A DNA stretch of 64,000 nucleotides, taken from positions 7,783,001 through 7,847,000 of the forward strand of contig NC_089429.1 of the NCBI RefSeq assembly GCF_026210795.1. The letters run 5' to 3'. This document shows positions 29,806 through 42,800 of this stretch, one piece after another (position 1 is the first letter of the stretch; every line of letters starts with the position of its first letter). This stretch comes from Rhizophagus irregularis (lineage: Eukaryota > Glomeromycota > Glomeromycetes > Glomerales > Glomeraceae). Both the position numbers and the translations under genes were made by a program. The notes beneath the pieces are model-generated. The model was not told the origin of the DNA. It ran no database searches and worked only from the letters and a program-made list of their open reading frames with translations.

Positions 29806-32688
29806 AAAAGGGGCATGTTACATGCGCGGTGATTGATAAGAGAAGGTATATTAACGTTATCAATTCGTGCGCTGTAAAAATGCAGCTAATATCGAAGAAC
29901 GTAATTGTTGTTGTATTTTTGGTAAAAGTTACTTATACCTACACATTCACCAATTATTATTATTACACACCAAACACTCTTGATCTCAACTTCATCAAAA
30001 AGAATTTAACGTTCCTTCCAAGCCAAGATATAAATACTACACACTCTTCTATTATACGCTCTACTCATCAACTCGTATACCTTCCTTAACTTCATAAAAT
30101 AATAAAGGAAACAATGCATCAAATAAAAATTTTCGTTACACACCAAACACACATGATCCGCAACTTCGTTAGTTTCATTTCTTTCCACATCACATGATCA
30201 AGAAATAGATCACATCCTATTAGGACCATAGCATGAATTTTCATCATCTATATCTCCGTAAGATATTGCAATAGCAGCTTTGAAAAAGACACTAGAGATT
30301 AAGAGATGCAAATCTTTTTATATAACGTTTTGATAGACTTCAGATTTTCTAACGGATCCGTTGATTAAATTCGTAAATTCTCCCTTGTTGAAATTGTCAT
30401 AATTTTTGATCTGACTTGTTCAATCGAGGTTCATTTCATGAATATAAAGCTTTGACGCTTGGGTTTTGAGCATTGATAACATTGCAGATGGAAACAATGG
30501 GTATTATCGTTTCTTGATCAAATTAATTAGTTTATCGATATCCTTATCACCTTAACATCTTCTCTTGGATCATGTCATCTCCTTCTCTCTTTACAATCAT
30601 CCTCGAAGTAATCATCGTACTCATTTCCTAACTAGTTCATCCTTCTTTCGTTCCTCCTATTATTACCTCTGTTTAGACAATCTCAAAACCAGCAGGCATA
30701 CCATTGAATTCGTCCATAAAATATACTGTATGTTTACCTCATTTGTACTTGAAGCTTAATTGGTTGTAAAAACTAGTAACTAGCGTATTTTTTGTTGTTA
30801 GGGCTCAAATTTTTTTGTTCGAGTACCACTAGCATTAAGTTATACCCTTGTATTTGTAACAATTCTGGTAGAACCAGCAATTAATAATGCCTGATCTTTT
30901 CTCTTAAATTTGAATCATTATCTCATTCGCTAAGCCATCTTTCCACATCTTTCACTTTACCACGAAATAACCAAGGTTTTGGCGATATTTTTTTCTGTCC
31001 ACAATTGTGCGGTATTAGATGAAGCGGGTGAAGCGACTGCAGTAATTGCATCAGAAAGTTTCGTAATAAGAGCTTTTGATTTAGAGGATTTTATATTAAG
31101 TCTTGGAAGAAGTTCTAACCAGTCCTAACGGAACTTTAACAGCTGATCCTCATTAGAATGGGTTCAAACTTGCCCGAGCACAATATTAAAGCTGTAATAT
31201 AATAAGATCTCGTGGCGTTTGGCGAGAAAACTTAAAGTTTTATAAGTAAACACATTTCTCCACCTCCGGAGTCGTTGGACCAGATCTATTCAAATAAGAC
31301 CAGGCCTACTATGATATCAGGAGAGTCACTTTCTTCAACTTTTATAGGGGTAATGACAGCAGCCGAACTTTATTAGGAATAATACTCGTCCGTCCTTCTC
31401 CTATACGATTGCCAAGTAATTAAGCGTACCACAGAATATTATACACTTATACGTCTCTTGCTTGTATGAATCGCCAATCCAAAATCCGAAATCTTTATCT
31501 TATCATCAAGTACATTAATATTTTTTCTGGCAAATCTCGATGAATGACATTTTTCTTTTGAATATAGACAAGAGCATCTGGATACCTTTTTATCGTTATC
31601 ATCCAAATTCTTTTTTTTTTTTGGTCGGGTTACAATGCCAGGTTTATTAGAAGGTTTGTTTCGTTTTTATAATTATAATTCTGTTATTAATAAATCAGGG
31701 TAGGGAAACCAGAAACAGATTTGAAGGAAGAACTTGCTATGTTTTATTTTACAAGATTGTATCAGTGTTTGGAAAAAAATGCCAACTACAAATTATGGTA
31801 TTATCATAAAAAAAATTCACCCGAAAATCTTTTATATGATGACACAGTGACACAAGTATCACGAAAAACTTTCAATTACTTAATACAGTGACACCTATAT
31901 AAATTCTCTTTAAGTGCTTAATATTTTACTGCACCCTCATTACATACTCTGGATTCAAAGACAAGTTAATACCCGTTGGAAGGTATTTGTGACAGGTGGC
32001 CAATGTAATTCCGTTTATTCAAAAATAAGGGGAGTACGTTAATCCAAAAAAAATGGGAAGGATGTTTCGATCCAAAATCATGGGGATTTTTGTGTTTACC
32101 AAAAAGCTGGGAGTACAAGTTTATCTATATAACGATATAAAAAGTTGTCAGACAACAAAGGGACACCTTCACCTCACTTTAGGGTGAATTAGGGCCACCC
32201 CCGGACCACCTACATAAGTAGGTATGGTGATGTATAGCATCTCGGCCCACTCCAAATCACGTGTTTGGCCCGTCGTGTTATTTGTCACTTCTGTAAACTG
32301 TCACATATAGTGCAAACTCTACTCATCACCCTGACCCGACCATACTCCTATCCGTAGCACTCATTTGGGGCAGTATATTATGAAAACAATATCTGATATA
32401 TCGATTATCGAGGTCGTGATTAATCACATGATCTATCAATTTCATTGGCTGGCAAATGTCAGATTTCTAATGACGTACTTATCGTATCAGTGATCAGACT
32501 GATCAGTCCTCTCAACAACTTTTCTGACTTTCAAAATGGCTTTTTTACTTTGCTCTGCTGTATTTCGTCATATTAAGCCACAAGAGTTTATTTTATTAGT
32601 CATGATTAAGAAAGAAAGCTTCGACAGTTTTTTTTATTATTTTTTATCAAACTTAAAGTCGACGTTTTAAACAGAGAATTTTTTAAAA
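29806..32688. other. Gene-poor region with relics
   Basis: Contains a kinase fragment (31440-31620, minus strand) and a block at about 30600-30870 that resembles 56850-57060. A TACAGTGACACCTATATAAATTC stretch near 31885 looks like a Tc1/mariner-type terminus. A GC-richer patch at 32165-32310 has an inverted ACCTACATAAGTAGGT and a CACGTG. No intact gene. Confidence 0.45.
31440..31620 (-). pseudogene. Protein kinase catalytic-loop fragment
   Basis: On the minus strand KNVIHRDLPE is followed, one frame over, by NVLDDKIKISDFGLAIHTSK. These are the HRD catalytic loop and DFG metal-binding motif of a eukaryotic protein kinase. No N-lobe or C-lobe was recognised, and a frameshift lies between the motifs, so this is a relic. 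Confidence 0.65.
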
Positions 32689-35263
32689 ATGAACAGTGAT
32701 CAAGATAGTAAGTCTCATTTGTTTCATATTCTTCCTATGTATTCTCACCACTTTCAGGAGTTAAAATTCTTTATTTGGTTTTAGAACTCCATAACTATCT
32801 TAAAGGACAAGAAAAATTATCGTATTTATCGTATTATGGCTTTCTACTACGCAACCGTAAGGTTATTGTTGAATCGATATCATTCCCAAATACGTGGGAC
32901 AATCTTAACATTATGTGGAAAACTAAGTTTCTAAAAGAAGCGGAACAAATTTTTGATAAAGAAAGCTATATTTATTTAAAAAATAAGGTGCGTTTTATAT
33001 TTCGCAGTTTGTGGGTAACTCCGGGTTGATTGCGATTGACTTTAGGAGAATTACTGGGTTTGACAACTTGGTATCCATCCCAAGTCCTCAATTCAGGCGC
33101 CCTAAATTTGTCGTTAATAAAGATTTTTTAATTCTGGAGGAGGAATTAAATGTGAAATATAATAAGTTAAGGCAACTCCGGGTTGATTGCGATTGACTTT
33201 AGGAGAATTACTGGGTTTGACAACTTGGTACCCATCCCAAGTCCTCAATTCAGGCGCCCTAATGCACTACTAACGAGTCTCTTCTTTACAACAGGTAGAT
33301 GCTGAAAATAGACGGTTATATAAAAAGTTAAGAATCCTATGGGAAGAGATAATAAATACATACAAGGAAAACAAAGAAAATCACAATGGTACTGGTAATA
33401 CATTCACACTCTATATTCATTAAATAATGTATTAAGTAATTACTTATTTGTATATAACGAAACTTTCAATGTAGGAGTTGATGTAAAGAAAGGAAAATAT
33501 TCCAAAGATAGCAGTGTAGCTCCTCTCGTAGAAACTATAGAAATTGTAAATTCAGGCGATGAATCAGAAATATATTCCAACATTAATGATAATGAGTACA
33601 AGGATGACCTGGATGTTGAGTTTTTCGGGTCTGAAGTTGGACCAAGCATCGCTACTACCGAATTTAAATCAAAGAATAGAATCTCTACTTCAGTATACCC
33701 CACTGAAGATAGCCCAATGGAAACTTGGATATTGCCTTCTGGCAAATCGGTAGTTGACGTAATAAGTGGCCATTCTTCTTTACATAAATCCCAGTAAGTT
33801 TTAGATCATTATTTCTTTTCCCTCTGCTTTTCAATCTAACTTATATTCATTTGCACATAGTCCATCTTATATGGGGATTATACGACTTGGAACGAAGATT
33901 CAACAGCCAGAGTGGATTGGGAGCGACGACTGGGAATATTTACAAGAAAGCGTTGAATTTCCCAAGGATTCACTAGGACCAGACGCGAAGAAACTATTTA
34001 ACGATTTATTAGAAACAGTAAGTATTTAATAAAACTCTTGATAATGTACTATTGTATATTTAATTCTATTATTAACTAATTGCAGAACTCCCTTGCGGAA
34101 TACTCGGAATGTATTAACAACGCAAAATTCGATGCAAAAAATAAACAAATGGTATTTGTTGTAAATGTACTTCGATGGTTGTAAGTATTTTGTATAACGA
34201 TGTCATTTAATTTTGTTATTGTTCTGATCATTAATTTATTTTTAATATTAAGTGCGGATGTAGTTTTCAATCCTACGAACGCGTTCCACTGTCCTTGTGA
34301 ACAAGAATCTATTTTGGGATCACTTCTATTGCATCCCATTTTACAATACGTCTCAAACATTTATAATAAATATGTTTATATTCCGTATGTTTCAGAATTT
34401 CATGTCAAATGTTTTTCACTTTAATAATTGAAATATATTGCTTTCTCTCAAAATAGAGGAGAATTCTATCTTCAAGCAAGCGCAAATCAGCGCTTGATTC
34501 GACGTAACATTAAGCCTGAGGACAATAAACCATTAGGTCTTAAAATTGATGGAGTTTTTGAGTCTACTGGTAATAGACCGTTTGAATTTGGGATGATAGA
34601 GATGTCCGGTGGGTATAACACCGATGATTTTCCTCGATATCTGAAAGACCACGTTCGTGGATGCTGGGGTATGCGAGACCTTCTCAATAACATTGCAACG
34701 ATGCTTCCATGTGGCGATTATAAGGTTATGAGACAACTTCGTGTATGGTTTCTTCATACACATGGTAAGTAAAGCGAAGTGTGAACTTTTGAGTTTTAAC
34801 TTTTCAATAATTATTAAACCAAGTGTCCACATTTACTAGGACAAGATGTGCAAATTTGGGGAATGGACATTCCTGCTAAGAAAGTTTATCGTATGTTTCT
34901 CCTCGGTACTTTCCGGTTCCCAATCAGTTGGGAGGATCACTACGAACTTATGCATGCGCTACCGATATTATGGAATTTCGGAGTAAGTTTATTATTTTTG
35001 GTTTTTCTTATAATGAAGCATCTCATTTCTGATCTTTTTTTGCACAGAAAGGTTTAAATGAAACTGTTGACGTACTTGAGAAGTTAAAGAAATCACACAG
35101 CCGCAATTCAATTTTATCCTCTAAAACTTCAGCATTGAAAACTTATATTCGGCCTATTAAGCAATCTCCAAAAAAACCTACTCGCAAAAAGGCGCGTACT
35201 ATAAATCCAATGAAGCGTGAACAGCTTGAGGATCCGCCTTCTCCATCACCTGTTTTTTATTAG
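32689..35263 (+). CDS. Ten-exon host gene, 563 aa, possible PD-(D/E)XK-like fold
   Basis: Exons by GT-AG and phase: 32689-32707, 32785-32987, 33295-33394, 33475-33793, 33861-34017, 34086-34180, 34253-34384, 34457-34764, 34840-34982, 35048-35263. Together they give 1692 nt with no stop before TAG 35261-35263. The N-terminus (LHNYLKGQEKLSYLSYYGFL) is helical; exon 3 continues a coiled segment, exon 4 is acidic and low-complexity. Exons 8-9 hold the conserved core: LGLKIDGVFES, EFGMIEMSGGY, LKDHVRGCWGMRDLLNNI, QIWGMDIPAKKVYRMF. The Asp...Glu-x-Ser arrangement recalls PD-(D/E)XK nucleases with a changed Lys, but this is inference. The C-terminus is basic (KKPTRKKART), possibly nuclear. It appears intact. 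Confidence 0.8.
33017..33105 (+). repeat. 89-bp direct repeat, copy 1, in intron 2
   Basis: Runs from AACTCCGGGTTGATTGCGAT to CAGGCGCCCTAA. Identical to 33174-33262 except one base (GGTATCC versus GGTACCC). More GC-rich than the intron around it. Confidence 0.9.
33174..33262 (+). repeat. 89-bp direct repeat, copy 2, in intron 2
   Basis: Same orientation as copy 1, 68 bp downstream. Probably a dispersed repeat family or a duplicated cassette that enlarged this intron to 307 bp, by far the longest of the gene. Confidence 0.9.
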
Positions 35264-38200
35264 AATATATTTTTTTTTGTGAATCGCAAAAAAAACAAAA
35301 TCTTATTAATATGATTAATATGTAATATTAAAATTTCGGCAGAAAAATAAATAAATATGCATATATGCAATTAATCTACTACTATTTTCATCATGATTGA
35401 ATATCAGTTCCAATCTCAAATTTTTGACAGAGCTCTCTTAATTATTGACCTATTTTGGTATTACACTGCAGGATAGCGCCAATCTAACATGTGATTTGTA
35501 TTACATATGATGAACATTTTTATTTTCTATAGATGGTTCTTATTGTATGCGATACAGGAGCAGTCCTACCGGTCCGTCTTTTTAAGGGTAAGACCGTAGG
35601 ACCGCGGTCTTTTAGGCATCCTTAGATGTTATACGCAAAATATTATTTAAGTCCGGCAGATTGAGAATTGACGTGTTTTATGAACAAATACTAAATTTGT
35701 TTAATGACGAGATTCAACGACAATTGCATTCAGAAACTTAGTGTCATATGAAAAGGTAACATGACATTTATTTGTATCAAATGTTAAAGATGAAATTATT
35801 TTCTGCGTTTATTAATTTGTATACTTCACGTCAGTGAATTGCCTTAACAGTCTGTCAATATTTCAGTAACTTCCATATTGGGTGAGAATTCTCTAGTTAT
35901 GTGTTGTAGATATTCACATAGATATTTTAGATACTTCTGCAATAAGATCATCTTCATAAATAATAATAATATTTTATATATTATCAAAGTTCATGGTTAA
36001 AAATTTTATAACGTTCAATAAAAAAAAAAATTTTTTATATTACAATTGACCATTTATTATTGTATTACACGGTGTTATACACACATCGATCCTACTCTGA
36101 TGCCACTAATGATAGAGATTTCTTCTTTTTCCATCCAGATCACAAGAAATAATCCTTCTCTCCGTCATGTATTATTCGGGATCAACTACGAGATATGCAT
36201 TTTGAGCCTTATAATTTCCAATGTAAACATTAACATTGTTTGCATTTCTTCCAACAAACTCTTGAAGGGTCTTTCTCTGTTCTGCATATTCCAGTTTGTC
36301 ACCTGCATTGAATTGCGATCACGTGCAACCAATCATTTTTGCTTTATTACCATTATTGAGACTCTCGGAGTATAATTTAACCGGTCAATTTTATTATTGG
36401 TTCACACAACGATCGTCGCCGAGTTTTCGACTCGAAATTTTTTTTCTTCCAGAACAAATCAACGGATTGTATATTTAACCGCTTTTTCTTGTCAAAGTTT
36501 TCAAATATTATGTTTCCAATCTTTACGATCGATAACAACCTTAATAGCATAAATATCTTTAATCTCAGTTCTTAACTTCTGAGTCTCAGCAAATTGCGTA
36601 ATTTCCAAAGATATTGTCATATTACTTTGATCACACCTCATTCTTTTTAGAATTACTATGAAAAGTTCTTAAAGAATGGCTTTAAAAATTAATGGAAGCT
36701 TTTATGGTTAGTCAAGTCGATATAGATACAACACCTCTTTGGGACAATATGCATAATTTTCAAAATAGTGCATTTAGAGAGGGTGTGCATTTATAGAGGT
36801 AAAATAGTTAGAGATCATATAAGCTTGGGACCGAACCAGAGGGTGCATTTAGAGAGCGTATACATAGTGCAATTATGGAGAGTGCAATTATAGAGGTCTG
36901 AATGTAACAAGATAAATACTGATTAGGCGAATAAATAATTACAACAAATGATAATGAATATTGAAGTATTACCATTTTCCTCGCGGCTCTTTATTTCTTC
37001 GAGGGAGTGGTAGGGACAATTTAAGTTAATATTCAGAATTTTCACTAATTTATTTTTGCCGTTTTTCATGAATTTCTTTCATTTTTTTATATTTTAGGTA
37101 ATCCTACTATGGATTTCTTTTATCTTTTTTAAAAACAGTTTGTAGAGGTAAATTTTGAAGCAGTCTTAAACTTAATATTTTGTTATTTTTATTTGAATTT
37201 TAATGAATATATTTCACAAAGGTAAATTGAAGGTAAATTTGAAGCGCTCGACCGGTTCCTGCGCCGGTTCCTGCTCGACTGGGCTCCTGTTCGACTGGCT
37301 CCTGCGTGGCGTGGCGGGCTCCTGTGACAGTTTCTTAACCACTTTGCTCTTAAGTTATAAATTAATCCTGTAATATTTTTATTTAATGAAAAACGTTTTA
37401 TCATTACTCTTTTTCTGATTTTTAATTGTATTGTGCTTTTTTTTTTAGATATTTTACACATTCCGATCAATGTCCTGTATTGGGAGTTTCGTTAAATGAT
37501 TGATAATTTAGATCTATGGATTTCCTTTTTTTAATGGATCTTCCGATTTCACATTCAGTCCAAAGAGATTCTTAATGTGGGAGCACCTTATTCAATGCAT
37601 TCTTTTTGCATCGCAACGACTAGGTACTGAATAGAGGTTTGACCAAAACATCATCTCACAGATGTGAAATATGTATACCGAAGAAAATCAATCCTACGTC
37701 TTGATATGATGTCTTGATGTTCAAATATAATCTGTGATTTCGTGTCAACAAGGTTACATATATAGGGAAATCTTTTTAACATTTGAGAAATTCATGATAT
37801 GGTGAATGCTGGACAGATTCAACATATGAAAATATGCATAGTATCACTACTATAATTGTTAATGTTAAGGCAATGCAAGCAGTTCGCAAAGAAAATCAAC
37901 TTTCTCGTCTTTTGATTAGTATCACTCCCTCATTAGATTTAGTATTAATTTAGGAGATAATACCTCAATGTATAATCTCAGAATATGGCTTTTCTTATCA
38001 ACAACAAATATTATTGAGAAGTGGCGAATACTACTCTCGTACTAAAGAGAACAGGAATGGAGTCGTTACGAACGTAATTGTTTCAGAAAACCAAATACTG
38101 GCCATAAAAAGTGACAATAATTTCACTGATTTTTTCAAAGTGTATTTTGTTTAATTTTGGGTTAAGTTACATCTTGGTACATTACAGCCAACCCATTCTC

Positions 38201-38891
38201 CTCCAGATTTGATGTCTTGAAAGAACAACTAATACAGCTCATGGATACATTTTAAGTTGTAATTTAGTTTATCTTCATTTAAATCACACTCCTTCATTTA
38301 TCAGAAAATTAATTATTGAACATTTATTAAGATCATTATGTGTGTCACTAAGTATAAGATAACTCATTAGGGTTCGGAGATAATGCTTACGAAGCCATTG
38401 ATGTTCTATCAACTGATGATCGTAAAAGGTTCACTCTTCCTAATTACAAGATCTTGCACTCTGCAACTGTAAACGCTATTTCGGTATTTTAAAGTTGCAT
38501 CTCCTTTCCCAAAGATGAAAATAATTTAGAGAATGCACGAATGCGAACGCATATATGATGCAGATATAAATCAATTGTTAATTATGACTGAAATTGTAAA
38601 TGGCTGAATTCGAAGCAACCAGTAAATGCATTATAAACAGATTCTATAATAGTTACTGGATGGTGATGGCGCTCCTCCTGGTGCTGGTGCTCTACCCGCT
38701 GGTGATGGAAGATCAAAAGATCATATTTCCGTCGATATGAGGTCAAAATAATTATCAATACTTGAATCCTTGAATCTAGATTACATTTTTCCATCAGATT
38801 TTGGTCATTTGCTGCTACACGACATAACCTAACTTTGGCTGTTATTTTGTCAGCGGAATGAGTGTTTATATTTTACACTTGTTAGATTCTA
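35264..38891. other. Gene-poor AT-rich region
   Basis: No intact gene. A GC-rich patch at 37236-37325 repeats GGTTCCTG/GGCTCCTG five times. About 36770-36910 carries repeated GTGCA(T/A)TTA(T/G)AGAG words as in a decayed MITE. Scraps such as DNAYEAIDVLSTDDRKRF near 38380 suggest a lost gene. Confidence 0.4.
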
Positions 38892-39840
38892 ATTCTGTTG
38901 AAAGAATCAAGAAAACACAACTTCTAAAGTGGCGGTGCGTGAATAGTCGCGTTTAGCGAGGAGGTATCCGGAGGAGTAAGCTCAATGGAAACCGGCTGGT
39001 GAGACGTTGTGTCAACATGTGCAGTTTCTGGATCAGGAGGAGTGGTCCAAACCTCAATGCAAAAATCATAGGTAAATTTTTCGACATACTGATTACATTA
39101 CAAAGTAGTGATCAACTATATTTTGAGTGACCCTTTCTATCACGCAACAAATACATGGGTATTTTGGAGTTGCCCTTCCGACAAACTCTCTGGTTATTTC
39201 CTGTTTGCTAAGTCGAATAATTTCCATGATTTGAGGTTAAGTTTCTTATCCATTCCAATGATGGTGAAATCTAATTAGTTTTTAGATGGAATGAGATGTT
39301 TATTCTGTTGAGAGAATCAAGAAAACACAACTTCTAAAGTGGCGGTGCGTGAATAGTCGCGTTTAGCGAGGAGGTATCCGGGGGAGTAAGCTCAACGGAA
39401 ACCGGCTGGTGAGACGTTGTGTCAACATGTGTAGTTTCTGGAGCAGGAGGAGTGGTCCAAACCTCAATGCAAAAATCATAGTTAAATTTTTCGACATACT
39501 GATTACATTACAAAGTAGTGATCAACTATATTTTGAGTGACCCTTTCTATCACGCAACAAATATATGGGTATTTTGGAATTTTAATTGCCCTTCCGACAA
39601 ACCCTCTAGTTATTTCCTGTTTACTAAGTCGAATAATTTCCATGATTTGAGGTTAAAAGTTTCAAGATGGTGAAACCTTGATTTTACCATCAGGATGAAT
39701 CTGGATTGCAATTTCCATCAGGATTTAGGTACATTTGTTGCTACATGAAAAATCCATATTGGCTGTTGTTTTTATCGATGAAATGAGATTTTTATTCTGT
39801 TGAGTGAATCAAGAAAATAATCACGCAACAAATGCGTTTT
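38892..39840. repeat. Tandem duplication, period 410 bp, plus partial third unit
   Basis: ATTCTGTTGA(A/G)AGAATCAAG starts at 38892 and 39302, and about 350 bp after each are nearly identical, including the GC-richer AAGTGGCGGTGCGTGAATAG and CCGGCTGGTGAGACGTTG. A third truncated unit begins at about 39795. No frame is conserved convincingly. Confidence 0.85.
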
Positions 39841-42800
39841 TTAGAATTTTATTTTGACTTTCCATGAATACGAGATCTGGTTTAGAAACAATATTGGTTC
39901 TAGGAAATCAAAGAAAATTGGATATCTTAATTCTTTAGATAAAGCAGTTCTTTAGATAAAGCAGTAATTTCTCCACAATAGCATGCGATGATGTATATTT
40001 TTTAGATTTTTTGGAACGGGTAATCAAATTAATCGAAAAAAAAATCGAGTAATATGTGATGATATATATTTTTTTAGTGAGGAATCAAATTAATAGAAAA
40101 AAAATATCAGATTTTTAGAGAGCAAGATAATTGAAAAATTGTCGGATTTTGAAATAAAACAAACAAACAAATAAATAAATTATTCAAATTTTATTTGAAC
40201 TTTAAGTTTTATCTTTTCATTTAATCAAAAGTTTTATTTAAATAAAATCAACTTTTACAAACTTTACAATTTTTAAATTGTTACAAAAAAAAAAAATTTG
40301 TACTCGTTCGTGTTTAAGATAGAATAAACCAAATCCAAATCGATTAATATGTGTACATATTTCAACTATAAAATTTACATATTTAAATCTATTTAAATAA
40401 CGAAAAATATCAACGCAAAATATCTCTTCCAGAACGTTCATCTGTTGCTGTTTCGTGATCGTAGGGAATAACGTATAACTTATATAAGAAAAAAGAATTG
40501 TAATATAAAAATGAATCTAAAAATTTAATTTACGAATTAATATTTTTCTTTTAAAGTTTTTACAAACTGAAAACAAATAATCATGACATTTAAATAACGT
40601 ACCAGCGTCGCAGCTAATACAACCTTTATAAACGTCAACGTCATCAGAAGTCGTAGGAGTTCCTTGATTTTTTTGTGGAGATTGAATGAATAACAATCGA
40701 ATTTGAATCATGAAAGTTAAGTGAGCTAAATGCCTATTGTAGACGTTTAGTCTAAATAATATGAAAAATAAATGCGAGATATTTCGCAGAGTTCGGGAGG
40801 GAGATAGTAATTTTTTCTCCCGATGATGCAAGGAAGAAAAGGGTAAGCTAAATGCCTATTTGTAAGCATTTAGTCCAATACTTCTCGTTGCATTTTACTA
40901 TATATAAGTACTGTCTTCTTGTTCACAAAGAGGTATTGTCTTTAGTCTGTAGGTGATGAAACTGAATATTTTGTAATCCATTTGATATTCCTTTGATCCA
41001 ATCCGAATTTTTTTTCAGTTGGACTTTATCTTTAATCCGTTTGAAGAATAATTTGTTATTTAAGTTGTTTGCCCAGCAGCTGAACCAATTGTACAAATTG
41101 TACAGTGTCTTTTTTAACTATTCATAATTAGAGATTGTTTCAGTTAGTTTTAGTCACGAAAAAAAATGAAAAACGTTTGAAAAACGTGAAAACCTTGCAT
41201 AATTCTGTTATTAATCATTAAAAACTTAAATTTGCGCTTGTTAGGAAACCAATTAAATGTTAAAAAAAGCGACAACTACAAAATTACGTTTAAAAAAATC
41301 GCGATGGATTATTGACAGATTATCAAATTAGCACGTGCACTCGTGTTGTTAGATCGTCTTCATTTATTATTAAAATTTCAACAAAGTATTACAATACTTA
41401 ATAATTGTATTAAAGAAACGTGGGGATTTTTTTAAAAACAAAAAATTTTAATCATAAACGAGAGATGTCTAACCATTTGATTTTCATCAATTTTTTTTTT
41501 TTTACCATACCCAAATTGAGAAGTTTAACCCAAATTGAAGTAGAACCTGATTCTTTTAAAAAAGAAATCTTATGAAAGTAGTCTACAATTCTACAATTCT
41601 ATAATTATTATTATAAAACACATTATTAATAATACATTAATAATAATACCTTTCAAAATTTTTTTCCCACCGAGATCAGGATATAGGCCAAAATTATATT
41701 CATTCAATTTGAATATGCATAATTTTTTTTTTTTAAAGATCATTAAGATAAAACGAATAGAATTTTCTTATAATTATATCAAACTTTAATTTTTTTTTTT
41801 CGTAGAATAGAAATACCAAGAACTACATGCGTTGAATAATTTTGGTTAACATTTTTTTTATCAATCAAAAAATTCAGAATATTAATTATGGCTTGCGGAA
41901 AGGAATATCCAAATTAGTTTAAAGTATACCTTTTTAAACTCTAAATGTTACCATGTATTTTACGTATTTGTAAATCAATTACTTTTTTATTCAAATCTTT
42001 TATTCGATATCGGAGAAACTCCAAGTAAAGATCACGTTAATTATTTACTTTTTATTTACAAATAATTGAGATTTAATCTTTTCATTTGAAAAAAAATAAA
42101 ATTCTGCTAAACCAAAAAAATTATATCCTTAAAAACAAAAATCAAAAAAAAAAAAATTTAACTTTTTTTTTGTGAACCACAATTTAAATTTGGATATTTG
42201 GCGTGATATGAAGTTGTAGGTATCAAGTTTTTTTTTAAAAAAAAATTTTTTATTTTTATTTTACCCCCAAAAAATGAAATCTTTTAGGAAAAGCGTATAT
42301 TATAAATGGGGTTATATATTGTATATTAAAATTATATTAAGCATTCGTAGGAAAGAATTGTTATAAAAAGATGCATTAATTTCCCAAATTCCAAAATACA
42401 AAAAAAAAACCAAATAAATTATTGGTTAAATATAATAATGATTCATGACTTTCCTTCCCCTCATGTCGATATATATTTGTAATTACAAACAATTAAACCG
42501 ATTTTTATATTTGTATATATTTTTCCACTACAAATATTATCGTCATGTTTAAATCATCAAATTCATCACCCTTAAATCATCAAATTCCTTTAACCTGATA
42601 AACCACACGTATTATTTATTGTGTATTACAACTCGCGTATTTATCTGTTCATGATTATCTCGTTTTTATCGTAAATAATCTATGGAACCGTCAAGGTAAT
42701 TGGGGCACAGCCATTGTTTAGCTATTTTGCCATGTGCCCCACTTTCCTCGGTGGTGGATCCCGGCCTCCGCCGATTAAGGTTTAAAATAATTAAGATTTT

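Noticed and set aside
29829-30089. 86-codon frame after the minisatellite
   Set aside because: Low-complexity tyrosine/threonine-rich text without homology I recognise.
40238-40831. Possible minus-strand spliced gene (frames at 40238-40441 and 40517-40831)
   Set aside because: A GT site after CISCDAG is plausible but no conserved domain or consistent phase could be shown.
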